Assembly: GCA_037447605.1 (NCBI GenBank)
Contig: CM074812.1
Span: 687,194-735,722, forward strand
Direction of reading: 5' to 3'
Source: Zygnema circumcarinatum
Lineage: Eukaryota; Streptophyta; Zygnematophyceae; Zygnematales; Zygnemataceae
Length of the DNA stretch: 48,529 nucleotides
The notes below the pieces were generated by a model. That model saw nothing but the letters and a program-made list of their open reading frames with translations, ran no database searches and had not been told where the DNA came from. This document shows, one piece after another, positions 33,145-44,104 of this stretch (its first letter is position 1; the number at the start of each line of letters is the position of its first letter). The translations under genes were made by a program, and so were the position numbers.

Positions 33145-33965
33145 TTTCCAATAGATATAGACCTTTTTTCGTCGGGTGTACGGATAGTGATTTGAATGTA
33201 CGAAGCGCGCGCGTCTACAAGGTATAAGGGCGCAACACGTGGAGCGACATTGGTCGCAGCAACATATGACGTGACAAGTATGTTTGGGACCGTGACGTGA
33301 CGAAACGAGACGCGACAAAAAGTGGAGTCCGCTGACGGCAGTCGGAAATGGCGGGAATTAAAACTGACAGACTTTAAAAAACCAATTTCAGGGTTTTTGA
33401 GTGCGTCTGCCGCACCTCCATTGTACAGTTCAAAGAGTTGTTCGGAAGAGTTAACGGGCCGCAGTGCCATTGAGGCAATGGTGGAGCTGATTTCTGAATG
33501 AAGTGAACAGGATGTTGGACATATGAAATGACAGAATTTTCTTGAAGCGTACCCCAGCCATGGTGTGGCTGGGGATTTTCTGTATATTAAAACGTCTCCT
33601 TATAGACGTTGAAAAACCCTAAAATTGGTTTTTAAAGTTTGTCAGTTTTAATTCCCGCCATTTCCGACTGCCGTCCACGGACTCCACTTTTTGTCGCGTC
33701 TCGTTTCGTCACGTCACGGTCCCAAACATACTTGTCACGTCATATGTTGCTGCGACCAATGTCGCTCCACGTGTTGCGCCCTTATACCTTGTAGACGCGC
33801 GCGCTTCGTACATTCAAATCACTATCCGTACACCCGACGAAAAAAGGTCTGTATCTATTTCTGAAAAGTATGAAACAGCATTTTTCGCAAAAAAAATCCA
33901 TGGTACAAGCTGCCCGGCAAAAAATGACTACATTCAGAAAAAGGACACTGTAAATAGCACTTCCC
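33145..33965. repeat. Inverted pair of promoter-like repeat, copies B and C
   Basis: Copy B (about 33150-33394, plus) and copy C (33609-33965, minus) are the same sequence as copy A at 9608-9970. They face each other across a spacer of about 215 bp. In each copy the order toward the spacer is CGTCGGGTGTACGG, ACACGTGGAGCGACAT, TGACGTGACAAG, GTGACGTGACGAAACG, GGAAATGGCGGGAATT and a TTTTAGGGTTTTT telobox-like end (TTTCAGGG in B). Copy B lacks the outer 110 bp. Confidence 0.88.
33552..33610 (+). other. Two adjacent hairpins in the spacer of the inverted pair
   Basis: CCCCAGCCA-TGGTG-TGGCTGGGG (33552-33574) has a perfect 9-bp stem. AACGTCT-CCTTAT-AGACGTT (33591-33610) has a perfect 7-bp stem. They abut copy C. 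Confidence 0.8.
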
Positions 33966-33977
33966 TCTAAAAAAATG

Positions 33978-34138
33978 CCAAAAATATCGACGTATCGGCT
34001 ATCCTGGACAGAAGCTGCCGCCCAACTGTACACTGGTACTGTGGCTGACGGCCGGCCAGAAAGTAACGGCGCCAGAGGCGACGCCGGCGACGTCCGTCTG
34101 TCACAGCCGATACGCTTATGATATTCCGATATTTTTGG
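33978..34138. repeat. Short inverted-repeat element with ATATCG/GTATCGGCT arms
   Basis: The left arm CCAAAAATATCGACGTATCG and right arm (34105-34138, AGCCGATACG...CCGATATTTTTGG) are imperfect inverse copies around a GC-rich core. MITE-like; no clear target duplication was identified. Confidence 0.6.
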
Positions 34139-35209
34139 AAACGACAAACATGCCGCCCTATTGCCCAAGCGCCAGCAGGATGCAGAACGTCACGTCATGG
34201 AAACGTCGTCGTGTCGGTGGCCCCTGATTGGCTGACACCTAGTGGTTCTCCACGTGGCAATATGGCGGTGTGTACGATATATCGAAGGAGGAATCGTACT
34301 GGTATCGTATTGATGGACGCTTCGAATCGGGGGCAGGTACAAGCCAACGGACGTACGTTACAGGCGTACGGCCGACGACCACTGCGCGCCGACATCTGAC
34401 AGTCGTCGTTGTAGTGTTCACACTGAGCAAGCCTTTATGCTGCATTCGTCGTTGTTACTCGTTTTGAAAAAAAAAAAAAACGAGAGCTCCCAAGACAGCG
34501 ATGGCATGGACCGATGCACCACAAAATGTTGCCCAAATAATTCGGAGGAATCAAAAACGGTGCTGATAGACTAGCGGTGGCTCACTGACCAAAATTTTAA
34601 AAGGGCACGTCAAGGCATGCCGATCTTCGACATTTCACTTCCTAATTACTTTCAAAAGACAGTGACTTTCAAAAAGGAAAGGAAGAGTGGCATTGATCTC
34701 ACGATGACGAGTAACTTTTAGCTTCGCATTTACTACATGTTTTGATTGCAAACATGTCCTGATTTTGAGCTCTACTTTTTTGAGTCAATTGCAAAATTGA
34801 CACGCCCTAAAAAAAAGGAATGCGACCCAGAAAACTGAATCCTATAAAACTGAAGCATAAACTAGGATATGCTATATAAGCGTATACTAGCCTCTATTAA
34901 AAAACAAACCCGGGGAAGTTGAAGGTAATTAAAAATTGGAGTTTTGCCTTTACACTTGCCTAAGAGAATAGCTTGGCCCGCTTTTCTTCCCTATGCAAAT
35001 GAATAAATCAAATAATTATGCAAAGTTTGACAAACGGTTTATTATAAAAAATTGGGCCAAAGGTCAATCAGCAAACAATACTCACTTCAAGAGGTTAAAA
35101 AACGTGACCGGAAAGTAGGATAGAGTTGCCAAAAAGTGCAAAGTCATTAGGGACAAAGAAGTCTATGTACAATGAGTTGTTGTACAATACCATTAAGTCA
35201 TGTTTTGTC
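34139..35209. other. Intergenic
   Basis: The first part has CACGTCATGG and CCACGTGGC near 34190-34258 and a poly-A run at 34468. The rest is AT-rich and probably includes the TRAPPC2 3' UTR. No gene seen. Confidence 0.45.
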
Positions 35210-37381
35210 TCAAAGGTGTCTCTTTGCGAGGGCCCGCACTCTCGTGTCAAACACGGAAGATGTTATTCGCGACCCCGGGATGTGGAGAGGGTTCATTAAA
35301 ACCTGCCATTTCCAAAGCCCCTCATATTTAAAAATGCACAAGTGTAACAAACCTGCCTCCAGCAAGGTTTGATCTCAAGACCACTACAACAAGACTCACT
35401 ACTCGTTATACTTGTGTTAGGTTTGAAACTTCGTCATCCGTTTTATTTTTTTTCTTCAAGCAAGGTGACATCTTAAAAAAAAATTGGTCCAGTGAGCATG
35501 TTGAAAACCCCACTCACCTTGATGTAAAGTTCATGGACCTCTTGAAAGAAAATTCGGATTCCGTCTTCATTCCTGGAGTCGTGCAATAGCATCATCTTGG
35601 TCTGTTTGTTGCAGTCAAGGCTTTGCTCTTGAGCAAAGGTAGTTTCTACTATTGAAACAAATGCATAGATGAATGTTTTGCAAAGACAATCGCCACAAAA
35701 AAGACAAGGAGTTAATCTAAACAAGCAGCAAATTTCAAAACTCTAAAACAAATGCAGACACTCAAACTTGCCTCCTTAACCTTGTTTTAGTGGCCTAAAG
35801 GACGGCCCCCCACTCTCCCTCTCTCTCTCGCTATATCACTCTCTGTCTCTCTTTTTTGTGTGTAGGATATGTCCAGCAGTGACATAAACGGAAACCAACA
35901 AATCGTTGAACTTATCGACCACCTTCAGATACCTGTTTGCCCACGCTTCTCGTAAGAAAATAGAGAAAAGGAAGGAGGGAAAGTTGGTCCAACTTCTGAA
36001 GTGTCCTGCATTCACTATAGAAGAAAGGATTTTTCCCTGACAACAACACAAGTAAACAAAGCGATACCCAAGAAACGCACAAAAATTGACGAGAAAAGTG
36101 AAGAGCCAAAAAGTGTTGAATAACAACCTTCGTTGAAGGTGATCATAATAATATATCATAAATATCATGAAGCACGTCTGTATAGCATAAAATTACACCA
36201 TTTCTAGAGTGGTTCCTTGAACACGAAAGGAAACAAGCGAAAGAGAAAAGCGACAAAGGAGGAATATACTTTTCCCGAGGGTGCTGCACGAGAGAGAGAG
36301 AGAGAGAAAGAGAGCGAGATAGAAGAGAGAGGCGAGAGAGGCGGAGAGGGGTAAACACACACATGGTGTTGGCACTCCACACTACATCCTGCACAATGTC
36401 GAGAGCTGCGTGGAGAATGAACTGATGCAGATGTGCTGCTTCATCCTTCTGCATTAACCAAAAAAGTAGGCATGCCATCAAAAGATAATGCACAGATTCA
36501 CAGCTGCGAACACTCATGTCAATGTCCGAACCCTACAACATCAGTTTTTAAAGAGTTTGCAGGAAATCGTGCCGAGAATTTCAAAACCTTTCTCGTTGAT
36601 ACCATGCTAGCGAGTGTAAGGCCTTTTAAATTTAAGTCAGCCGAAATTCCTTCGTGAGCACTACTGACGTTGTCTGAAATTCAAGGCCTCCTGTATGCAA
36701 AATCGTCGCCTATTTTTGTACGGTTATAGAGACTTACAATACAGTAAAATATACAAAAAGCTTACAGAATTACAAGATATTTTACGTTCTGCATCAACCC
36801 TAACCTTAACCCTAACCCTAAACCTAAACCTAAACCTAAACCTAAACCTAAACCTAAACCTAAACCTAACCCTAACCCTAACCCTCTAGTACTGTGAACA
36901 TCGTTGACAGCACTTAGACTCAGATCTTACAAATTTCTGATTGAAAAGCATCCAACAGTTCATAATAGTCTTGAATTAACTCAACCACATTTTCTTGTCC
37001 TTCTATGGCGCGTCCAAAAATAGCAAAAGGGACACCATTATGTCGCCCAAAAAAAAGTACTTTAATATTAACGTGGGCTTTGGCGCAAACCCTAGTTTTG
37101 AACCTCCATCTGGCGATAAAAGTAACCGCAAAAAACAGCCCTACAACATCTCAAAATGCAACATTTCCTGGATATCCGATATCCAAACACTCATTACATT
37201 TCCCCTTCAATGCGAACCTGGTAAAACCTGCAAAGCAAGGTAAAAAATGACAGCCTCAAGATTCTGTGTGTGTCTGAGTTTCCCCAATGTTTGAGCATAC
37301 CTTTGGAGCAGTCCCCACTTCGCTCTCGTATATAGGGCTGTCGTTTCGGCCGACGATCACAAAGCACGCTGTGCTGGCCAT
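35210..37381 (-). CDS. TRAPPC2: TRAPPC2/Trs20 (sedlin), TRAPP complex subunit, five exons, 135 aa
   Basis: Core TRAPP subunit of the longin/SNARE-like fold, acting in tethering of ER-to-Golgi vesicles. Minus-strand exons: 37381-37301, 36448-36363, 35932-35871, 35603-35518, 35302-35210. Phases 0,2,1,0 close to 408 nt. Recognised family elements in order: N-terminal MASTACFVIVGRNDSPIYE; HQFILHAALDIVQD in exon 2; VDKFNDLLVSVYVTAG in exon 3; LLHDSRNEDGI and FFQEVHELYIK in exon 4; C-terminal PGSRITSSVFDTRVRALAK in exon 5. Length equals the plant family norm. The start codon has a GCCACCATGG context after a GA/CT-rich leader. The third intron lacks any usable GT donor and is best explained as an AT-AC intron, listed separately. 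With that junction the usual His after VTAG becomes Gln. Confidence 0.93.
35604..35870 (-). other. Putative U12-type AT-AC intron of TRAPPC2
   Basis: Read on the minus strand, exon 3 ends GCTGGAC and the intron starts ATATCCTACA; the first seven bases equal the U12 donor consensus ATATCCTT except at the last position. Near the 3' end is CCTTGACT (35620-35613), matching the U12 branch-site consensus TCCTTRAC in its core. The presumed branch A is at 35615, 11 nt before the terminal AC at 35604. No GT follows exon 3 until well inside non-conserved sequence. Splicing at AT..AC restores the frame into the conserved LLHDSRNEDG block. Confidence 0.8.
36797..36885. repeat. Telomere-like array with CCTAAA hexamers, in TRAPPC2 intron 1
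   Basis: CCCTAA units flank about eight regular AACCTA hexamers. The middle unit lacks one C of the plant-type CCCTAAA heptamer. Very regular compared with the decayed arrays elsewhere in the window. Confidence 0.88.
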
Positions 37382-38391
37382 GGTGGCTTCCTTCTCTCTC
37401 TCCCACTCTCCTCTCTCTCCCTCTCTCTCTCGCTCTCTCTCTCTCACCGTGCCTGCCACGCGTCGCGCAGGAAATCTAGAAACTAGAAACTAAAAACTTC
37501 AAACTGGGTTGGGAAGTGCTTCGAATAGGGAAAAAATCCGATATTTCAACACTTGTACCGTATCGAGATATGTTAATACTGAGTCAAAATTGCGATACAA
37601 TACGAACAATATGGTTAAAAATATCGCGTAAAAATTCCTTTGCATCGGCCAATGAAATTCAATCTCCCTTATTTTTTTTCTGCCCGTAAAAGGTTTATCG
37701 GCACTCCAAAGACGCTGAAGAATGGCGGGAAGGAACAGTAAAAAAAAAAAACATTAAACACTATCGGTTACTAGATACGATGTTGCGATATATCGCGATA
37801 CATTAACTTGAAATATATCGATGTTGAGATATCGATACGATATGGACCTTGAAATCCGAATCCTTTGGGAGGCTTATGGTGAAAGGTGAAGCTTTGAGGG
37901 GTTTTGCTTCTTGGCAAGGAGGGGGGCTCCAGGGTTCAGGGCCTGCCAAAAAAATTCTGCTGCTCCTGCACCGCCACAATTTCTGGACATCTATTATTAA
38001 ACTTCTCGTTTTCTGTTATTTTCTATTTTATTTTATTTTTGAAGTGCAGATTTCGAGCACATTGAGCCTCTTTTTATTTCTTTTTGGAACAAATAATTGC
38101 AGAAAAAGCCTGGTTTCTCTCCCCTCTACTTGGACATGAACATGTCTATTTCAAAATGATTGATTTCCTTTATCGAATCGCACCGTGTCTCTCTCCAAAT
38201 TCACCTTCTGAACTTCATCAATTCTAGAACCAATCATAGTTGCGGTTCCAATTGCAGTTTCAGTTCCTTGCATCTCCCCTCCTTCCAACTCCTTCCAGCT
38301 CCTTTGATTACATTTGGCCTTAAATCTTATTGCTGCAGCAGCAATAGTCCACTTCTCGGCTCCAGCAGTGAAGGCTCTCACTCTGTTCAGG
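37382..38391. promoter_or_regulatory. Divergent intergenic region (TRAPPC2 / LRR gene)
   Basis: Begins with a CT-rich TRAPPC2 leader (37390-37445). Then comes a GATATCGATACG-rich segment at 37530-37855, then AT-rich DNA that probably includes the leader of the LRR gene. No coding exon is supported before 38392. Confidence 0.45.
37530..37855. repeat. ATCGATA-rich element, imperfect inverted ends
   Basis: Ends carry CCGATATTTCAACACTTG and, in inverse, CATATCGTATCGATATCTCAACATCG. ATCG, CGATA and TATCGCG words are dense throughout. It resembles the arms at 33978-34138 in word use. Likely a small non-autonomous transposon. Confidence 0.5.
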
Positions 38392-41300
38392 ATGGTGCAG
38401 CCTCCTTCCTTAGAAAGGCAGGAGAACGGTGTAGAAGTGAATGGACGCCTCTGGGAGAAGAAGAAGGAGGAGGAGGAGGATGCCTCCCATGGCCACCATG
38501 GTGATTGTCATGATGATGCCATTCATGCCGAAACGGCAACTGAAACTGACACTGAATCTGAACAAGATGGCAGCGACGGCTATGAGAGCAGTGAGAAGGA
38601 GGCGGAGTCCGAGAGCGAGAGCAGTGCAGGGGAGGAAGGAGAGCATGCAGAAAGCGTCGCCAAGAAGAAGAAAAAAAAGAAGAAGAACAAGGTTTGTTTG
38701 AAGTTGGCGAACTCATTGTGCTTTCTCCTTCCAGTTTTTGTCTCCACCAGAGGTCAATGCACGTGTTGGATGATGCTTTTTTGGACTATTTTGAAAGGAG
38801 AGACCGGTTGCAGCAAGATTTGGAAGGAATTGGAGGAGTTGCTTGATGGAACGTTGACAAGAAGAGTGCCTTTGTTGAATGCAACAGTAATAATTTTGAA
38901 TTCGATGCTAGAAGCTCCCTTCATGTTGATGTATATCTGCTTGATGATGTGATGATGTCTCAAATGGAGTGGCGACTAGTGAACTCTACAAACTCCATAC
39001 TTCATGTGATCTCACTCTTAATTTTCAGAAAAATGATGAGTGATAGGTGGTACAATTCTTATGGAGATGGCTGTGTTTGTCATCCTTCGGTGTCAGAAAA
39101 AGGGAAAGAAGGATGGAGAGGTGTCTCGGCCAGTTCCTTCTGCTGACGACCGCATGCTTCCTGCTGATGTCGCGGATGCAAGGTGAGGCTGGCAGTGATG
39201 TGGCCAATGCCGATTCTCCAAACCAGTACAGTAAGATTAAAATCAAAATCAAACTTGAATTTGAAAGGAGGAAAATGGAATGTAGACTGGAATACATCAG
39301 AAATGGGATTGAAATAAAACTGGATTCAACTTAAAATGAAAGTGGAATGGAGATTGACATTGATTTTGTAACTTACAGTGGAATAGCTTTCACGGTATTT
39401 CAGAATAATTGCCTGTTGCTTTTGACAGACAGAACGTGAGTTACAACAGTTAACGAACGATATGACAAGATTACGAGCCACCGTTTCACTGAATTTTGAT
39501 TTATGAGCAGCAAATACTTGGGCTCGTGCTTCATAAATAGATCGGCAAAAGATAAATGAACTGAGCTCCTATATAACGGCCAATGAAGCATAATGCAGCA
39601 GCTCAACCATTTCTCCAAATTTTGCTTTGCTGATCCGATGATGTGAACTTGGTTGAGAAGATATGCCGCAGCATTGGAGGGATTGCGTGCGAATGATGAA
39701 GCCTGCCTTTGGGTACAACTTGGAAAGTGCCGACTTGGTGATAAAAAGGCTCGCAAGGTGAGCCGGAATATATGTTTTCAAGTAAAAGTTGAGGTTCTGT
39801 TCTGAGTGACCGATGTATGCTTAGAAGGTCTAAACATGAGTTCTTTCTAAAAAGTTGGGGGCTAGGCCTCCTGATTTTGATCTATTTGTAGTGCAGCGAC
39901 ATGGACAAACTCAGAACTTCGCTGAGCTTTATCGAGTTTGTTGTCTGTTCAGCTTGCAGACGTTATTATGGAAAATAGGACAGTTACATCAATCGATCTC
40001 TCCGACAACACCATTTCTGACGATGGAATACAACAGTTAACCACTGTGCTTGCATCTGGAGCTGCTCCAGACCTTATTCAACTGGATGTGAGAGGCAATC
40101 AGATCAGTGAAAAGGGCAAGATGGCACTCTTAAGCCTGCAGAAGATCAGGAAATTGGTCAAGGTACTCTGTTCAGCTTCTTTACATGTATCGTCCATTGT
40201 GCTTTTCTTTCTTGCTTTGCTTCAGCCATAGGCGTCAAGCCTAGCAGTTGGAGGGTTCCTTGTGTTAGTTAACTTCAAAGGTTAACTTCTGTATCCTCCT
40301 CGTCTCTTCTTTTCACCAGGTGGACTTCATGGAAGTGGAATCTGAGCCCAACTCTTCGAAACTTGATGTTTGGAACGAGGCCTTGCCTCAGAATGGATGG
40401 GGAGCAGATACCAACGGATGGAGTGCACAAGTTGGTGGGCGAAATGCAGCAACAGAAAAGATGAAAATTGGGAATCCACAGGAACGGGTATGTTCATGGC
40501 ATACAGAAAGCCGGCAGGCTCAAAATTTGTGGGACTTGCTGAATCTTGGTTCCGAAGAGCAGCTACATGTCTGAGAATACGCACGAATTCTGATCTGGTA
40601 GTACAGCCTGGCAGTAGTTGACATGCGTGTGCTTGTTTTATGCTATTTTGTCAGCGCTTTAGAAGAAATTTAGAGTTCTGGTATTGAATTGCTTGTAGTG
40701 CTATGCATGTGCAGATAGATTCAGCCTTGAAAGCTATCAAAGACAGTCAACATGCGTTGAACGTTGCTGAACTTACCTCCCATATAGAGGTCGTTATGGC
40801 GGTGCTCCTGCGGGAACTGCAAGAGGAGCAGCACAAAACGTACGCAGCAACAGCAGTGGACGGTCTGCCACAGGTACAGCCTTTGCTTGTTTTGAAGGAC
40901 TTGTTTTTGAGGGTGTGAGAGAGAGTTTGTTAGCAATTGGGGGATGCCCTTGCGGTTTTTGTTTACTTTTTTACTTAAAGTGTGACCTTGACATTCCGTG
41001 TTTGGCCTCTCATCGCGCCAGTTGGAGAAATAAAGCTCCATTGTTTCATATCCTACTTGGAGCATGCTACTTTGTAAGGTTGACTATTAACTTGGTTAGG
41101 GTTTAACTAGTGCCTACGAACTTGCAAGGAAACGAGTCATGTTTCGTATGCTTTGCCACTCCGATCTTTCTTATGACGAATGTTTTTGGAGGATTGCAGG
41201 CCTTAAAGCTCGTGTCTCGAAATTTATCTAAGTTTGTAGGAATTCTTGACCTCTGCCCCCCTTCTGTGGAGTGCCAAAGAAAGCTTTTGGAAGCAGCTGT

Positions 41301-42750
41301 CGGGCGGCATAGAATAGCGACGATACAGCTGCTGTACCGCCTTTCTATTCCCTGCAACCGCTGCATTGATGAGCAACTGATATCCACAAAGGCTGTCTCC
41401 AAGCTGCTTCACATGCTGTTTCAGTTTCCATGGAACAGCAGCTTGCACTGTGCCATCTACCGCTTCTTTCAGGTACTATTGTTCATTCCTGTTTTTCCTC
41501 GTTATTGTAGAACAGCTTTTTGCTTCTGCATTACAGCCCAATTTTCAACCCAGATTTGGTTATGCTGAATGGTTCCCTTGCTGCATGCAGGTGGTTCTAT
41601 CACGTCCAAGCTCTCCTTTAGCAGATCATCTTTTGGACGGCAGTGAAGGGCTGCTGGCGCGATTAGCGCATGAAGGGAGCGGCAGCTGTAAACTTCGCAT
41701 TGGCCGAAGACTTGGGTAAAATCGCAACTGGAGCAGCTTTTTCTAGATTATAATGGAGAAACTGGAACTGCTCCATTAGTAGCTCCTACTGTTGTTTTCT
41801 ACGCTTTTCTCTCTATCCCCCTCCTTTCTTAGATTTTACCTTTTTCTCCATAATGTTATCGTGGCTGCAACTTAATGAGCTGCAAGCGAATGCAGGTACA
41901 CAGGTCATGTGCTTCAGCTGTCCAGGTTGCTGCTTGAGCAAGCTGCGAAACATCCCTCTTTGAAGGTACTCTTTCGCCTTTCTTTTTCAGCTTTCATCTT
42001 TATCTCTTCTGCCGCTGGAAGAATTTGAGCTCCTTTTGAAGCCTTCTCTGTAGCTAGAACACTTCATCAACGTGTTGCTGTCTTTAGAAACTGGCTAAGT
42101 TGGGGCATTACTTCTGGCTGCTGAAGAAATAGAGTAGGGATAGGGACCACGTGGGGAGAGGGGGAGAAAGGTAGAGCGAGGGGAAGGGAGAGGGAGAGGT
42201 TGAGAGAGGGAGAGGGAGAGGCTGACAGGCCCTGGCCTTGGTCGTTTCGCAGGAGAAGCTGGATGCCCATGCAGAATGGAGCGCTTATGTGGGCGAAGGA
42301 GGAGCATTTCAAGTGCATAAGGAGCAGCAAGACGGGTTTTTGGGAGGCTCAAAGCCTGACGCTCCGGTGGCAGCAGCTTCTTTCGAATCCGAGCAAGCGG
42401 AGGTGGCTAATGCACTTGAGCAGTTGCGGCTTGTCTATCTCCAGTAAGTTCCTCTTCTAACCTTCAGGGGCTCCTTTTGCCTTTTGAGAGTTTGGGGCTT
42501 GTGAAGAGTTTCTTTAGGACCTTATCCATGGGCGAATATTTTGAAGAAGGAGAGGTGAGTTGGTGTTGCATTTGGGTCTGTTTCGGAATTGGTTAAAAAC
42601 TTGGCTGCTACCTCAGGCCCATGTTTAGTGCAATTTCTCTTTTGGGATAGTTTGATCATCAATTTTCCGACTTCCAGTTCATTGTATAGGGGATTTCTTG
42701 TTCCACTGTGCAGGCGTGCTACTGGCGGCTCTTTCAAAGTCGCTCGATGA
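38392..42750 (+). CDS. Leucine-rich-repeat protein with helical SAPS-like C-terminal half, 11 exons, 572 aa
   Basis: Exons: 38392-38691, 39097-39182, 39658-39757, 39953-40162, 40320-40487, 40715-40873, 41200-41472, 41591-41715, 41896-41965, 42253-42443, 42714-42750. All phases agree (0,2,0,0,0,0,0,2,0,2), giving 1719 nt with TGA. Residues 1-100 are acidic Ser/Glu-rich and end in a Lys tract that continues across the first junction. Residues 130-232 hold ribonuclease-inhibitor-type LRRs (LADVIMENRTVTSIDLSDN, LIQLDVRGNQIS). Residues 290-560 are helical; FPWNSSLHCAIYRFFQ, then GYTGHVLQLSRLLLE and AHAEWSAYV recall the order of elements in SAPS-domain phosphatase regulators, but similarity is weak and inferred. 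Exon 3 has a GAG/AAG tandem acceptor, so 571 or 572 aa. A role as adaptor or regulatory subunit is likely; the partner is unknown. Confidence 0.75.
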
Positions 42751-43478
42751 GTTAAAACTGTGCTCCCGTGCCTCCCCTCTCCATAAGTCCATTGGTCCAT
42801 TACTGCTCAACCCCTCAGCTTTCCCTCCTCCTCTTTTCAAGTACCCTAGAAGGCCTCTTTCGCTCCATGAGGAATCTCATGTCATTTTCCCATGGAAGAA
42901 CCTTCATGGATAGCTAATGGTCATGAGATGTCAATAGCCATGGGATGCTAATGGCAATGGGATCTCTCTCTATTGACTCGTGTTGGCGATTTGTGCCCAG
43001 TTGACGTCATGTCTATGGGCCTCCATGTTATGCCTGTTAAGTTAGAGGAGCATGGTAGGGAAAGCAAATGGTTATTGATAGCAGTCACAGTTCGAACTTA
43101 TTCCGCTTAACAGTTACTGACATCCGGGTCGCTGTCCTAGTCCATCTCCGTGCCGTTTTAGGCCTAGACCTGAAATCCTTTTCGTGAGGAAGAGAATGGG
43201 GAAAGTCCTAAGAATATAGTACGGTAAGACCATTCTAAGTGAATAGGGGTTCGGATCGGGGCTCTATTGACTTAGTCGAGCTTCAACATACAGTAACACC
43301 ACGGTCCGCGGACACCTTCGGGTATTTTGGATTGCTCAAGTTTTCCTCAGTTGAATTGATCGAGAGACTTGGAATTGAATTAGGGCTGCCTTGAACTCTT
43401 GGGATGTCAGCTGCGACTTGTCGCCAATGGTTCATCCGCTCGCTTGTAACTACGCCTTGAATATTCCGCACGGGATTT
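42751..43478. other. 3' UTR and intergenic DNA
   Basis: Contains CATGGGATG/CATGAGATG word repeats near 42920-42965 and no coding signal. Confidence 0.45.
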
Positions 43479-43905
43479 CTCCCTCCCCCTCCCCTCCCCC
43501 TCCCCTCCCCTCCCCTCCCCCTCCCCTCCCCCTCCCCTCCTCCTCCCCCCCTCCCCCTCCCCTCCCCTCCCCCTCCCCCTCCCCCTCCCCTCCCCTCCCC
43601 CTCCCCTCCCCTCCCCTCCCCCTCCCCTCCCCTCCCCTCCCCTCCCCTCCCCCTCCCCTCCCCTCCCCCTCCCCTCCCCCTCCCCTCCTCCCCTCCCCTC
43701 CCCCTCCCCTCCCCTCCCCCTCCCCTCCCCCTCCCCCTCCCCTCCCCTCCCCCTCCCCCTCCCCCTCCCCTCCCCCTCCCCCTCCCCTCCCCCTCCCCTC
43801 CCCCTCCCCTCCCCTCCCCTCCCCCTCCCCCTCCCCCTCCCCCTCCCCCTCCCCCTCCCCTCCCCCTCCCCCTCCCCCTCCCCTCCCCTCCCCTCCCCAT
43901 CCCAG
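43479..43905. repeat. (CCCCT)n / (CCCCTCCCCCT)n satellite, about 425 bp
   Basis: Almost pure C and T with CCCCT and CCCCCT spacing. The minus strand is GGGGAGGGGGA-type with many G4 runs. Long Pro/Ser and Gly/Arg ORFs are by-products. Confidence 0.97.
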
Positions 43906-44104
43906 ATGAGGGGAGAAAAAATGGTAGCGAGATACGCCGAGAATGAGGAAGGCGGAAATGGAGAGGGGGCAGCGAAAACGAGAGGCAAGATGGGCCGGAT
44001 TCCTTCCCTGCTTTAGGGCCGAAGCCAGGTATACCGTACAGTACGTCATGTACGGTCATAGGAAAATTCACGCGTGTAAAAATTTAAGAGTTGCACCAGT
44101 CAAA

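Noticed and set aside
38700-38952. Continuation of the LRR gene first exon to 38952
   Set aside because: The downstream part loses coding character; donor AAG|GTTTGT with acceptor at 39096 keeps phase and joins the Lys-rich tract.
43283-44071. Gly/Arg-rich and Pro/Ser-rich ORFs over 170 codons
   Set aside because: By-products of the CCCCT satellite.
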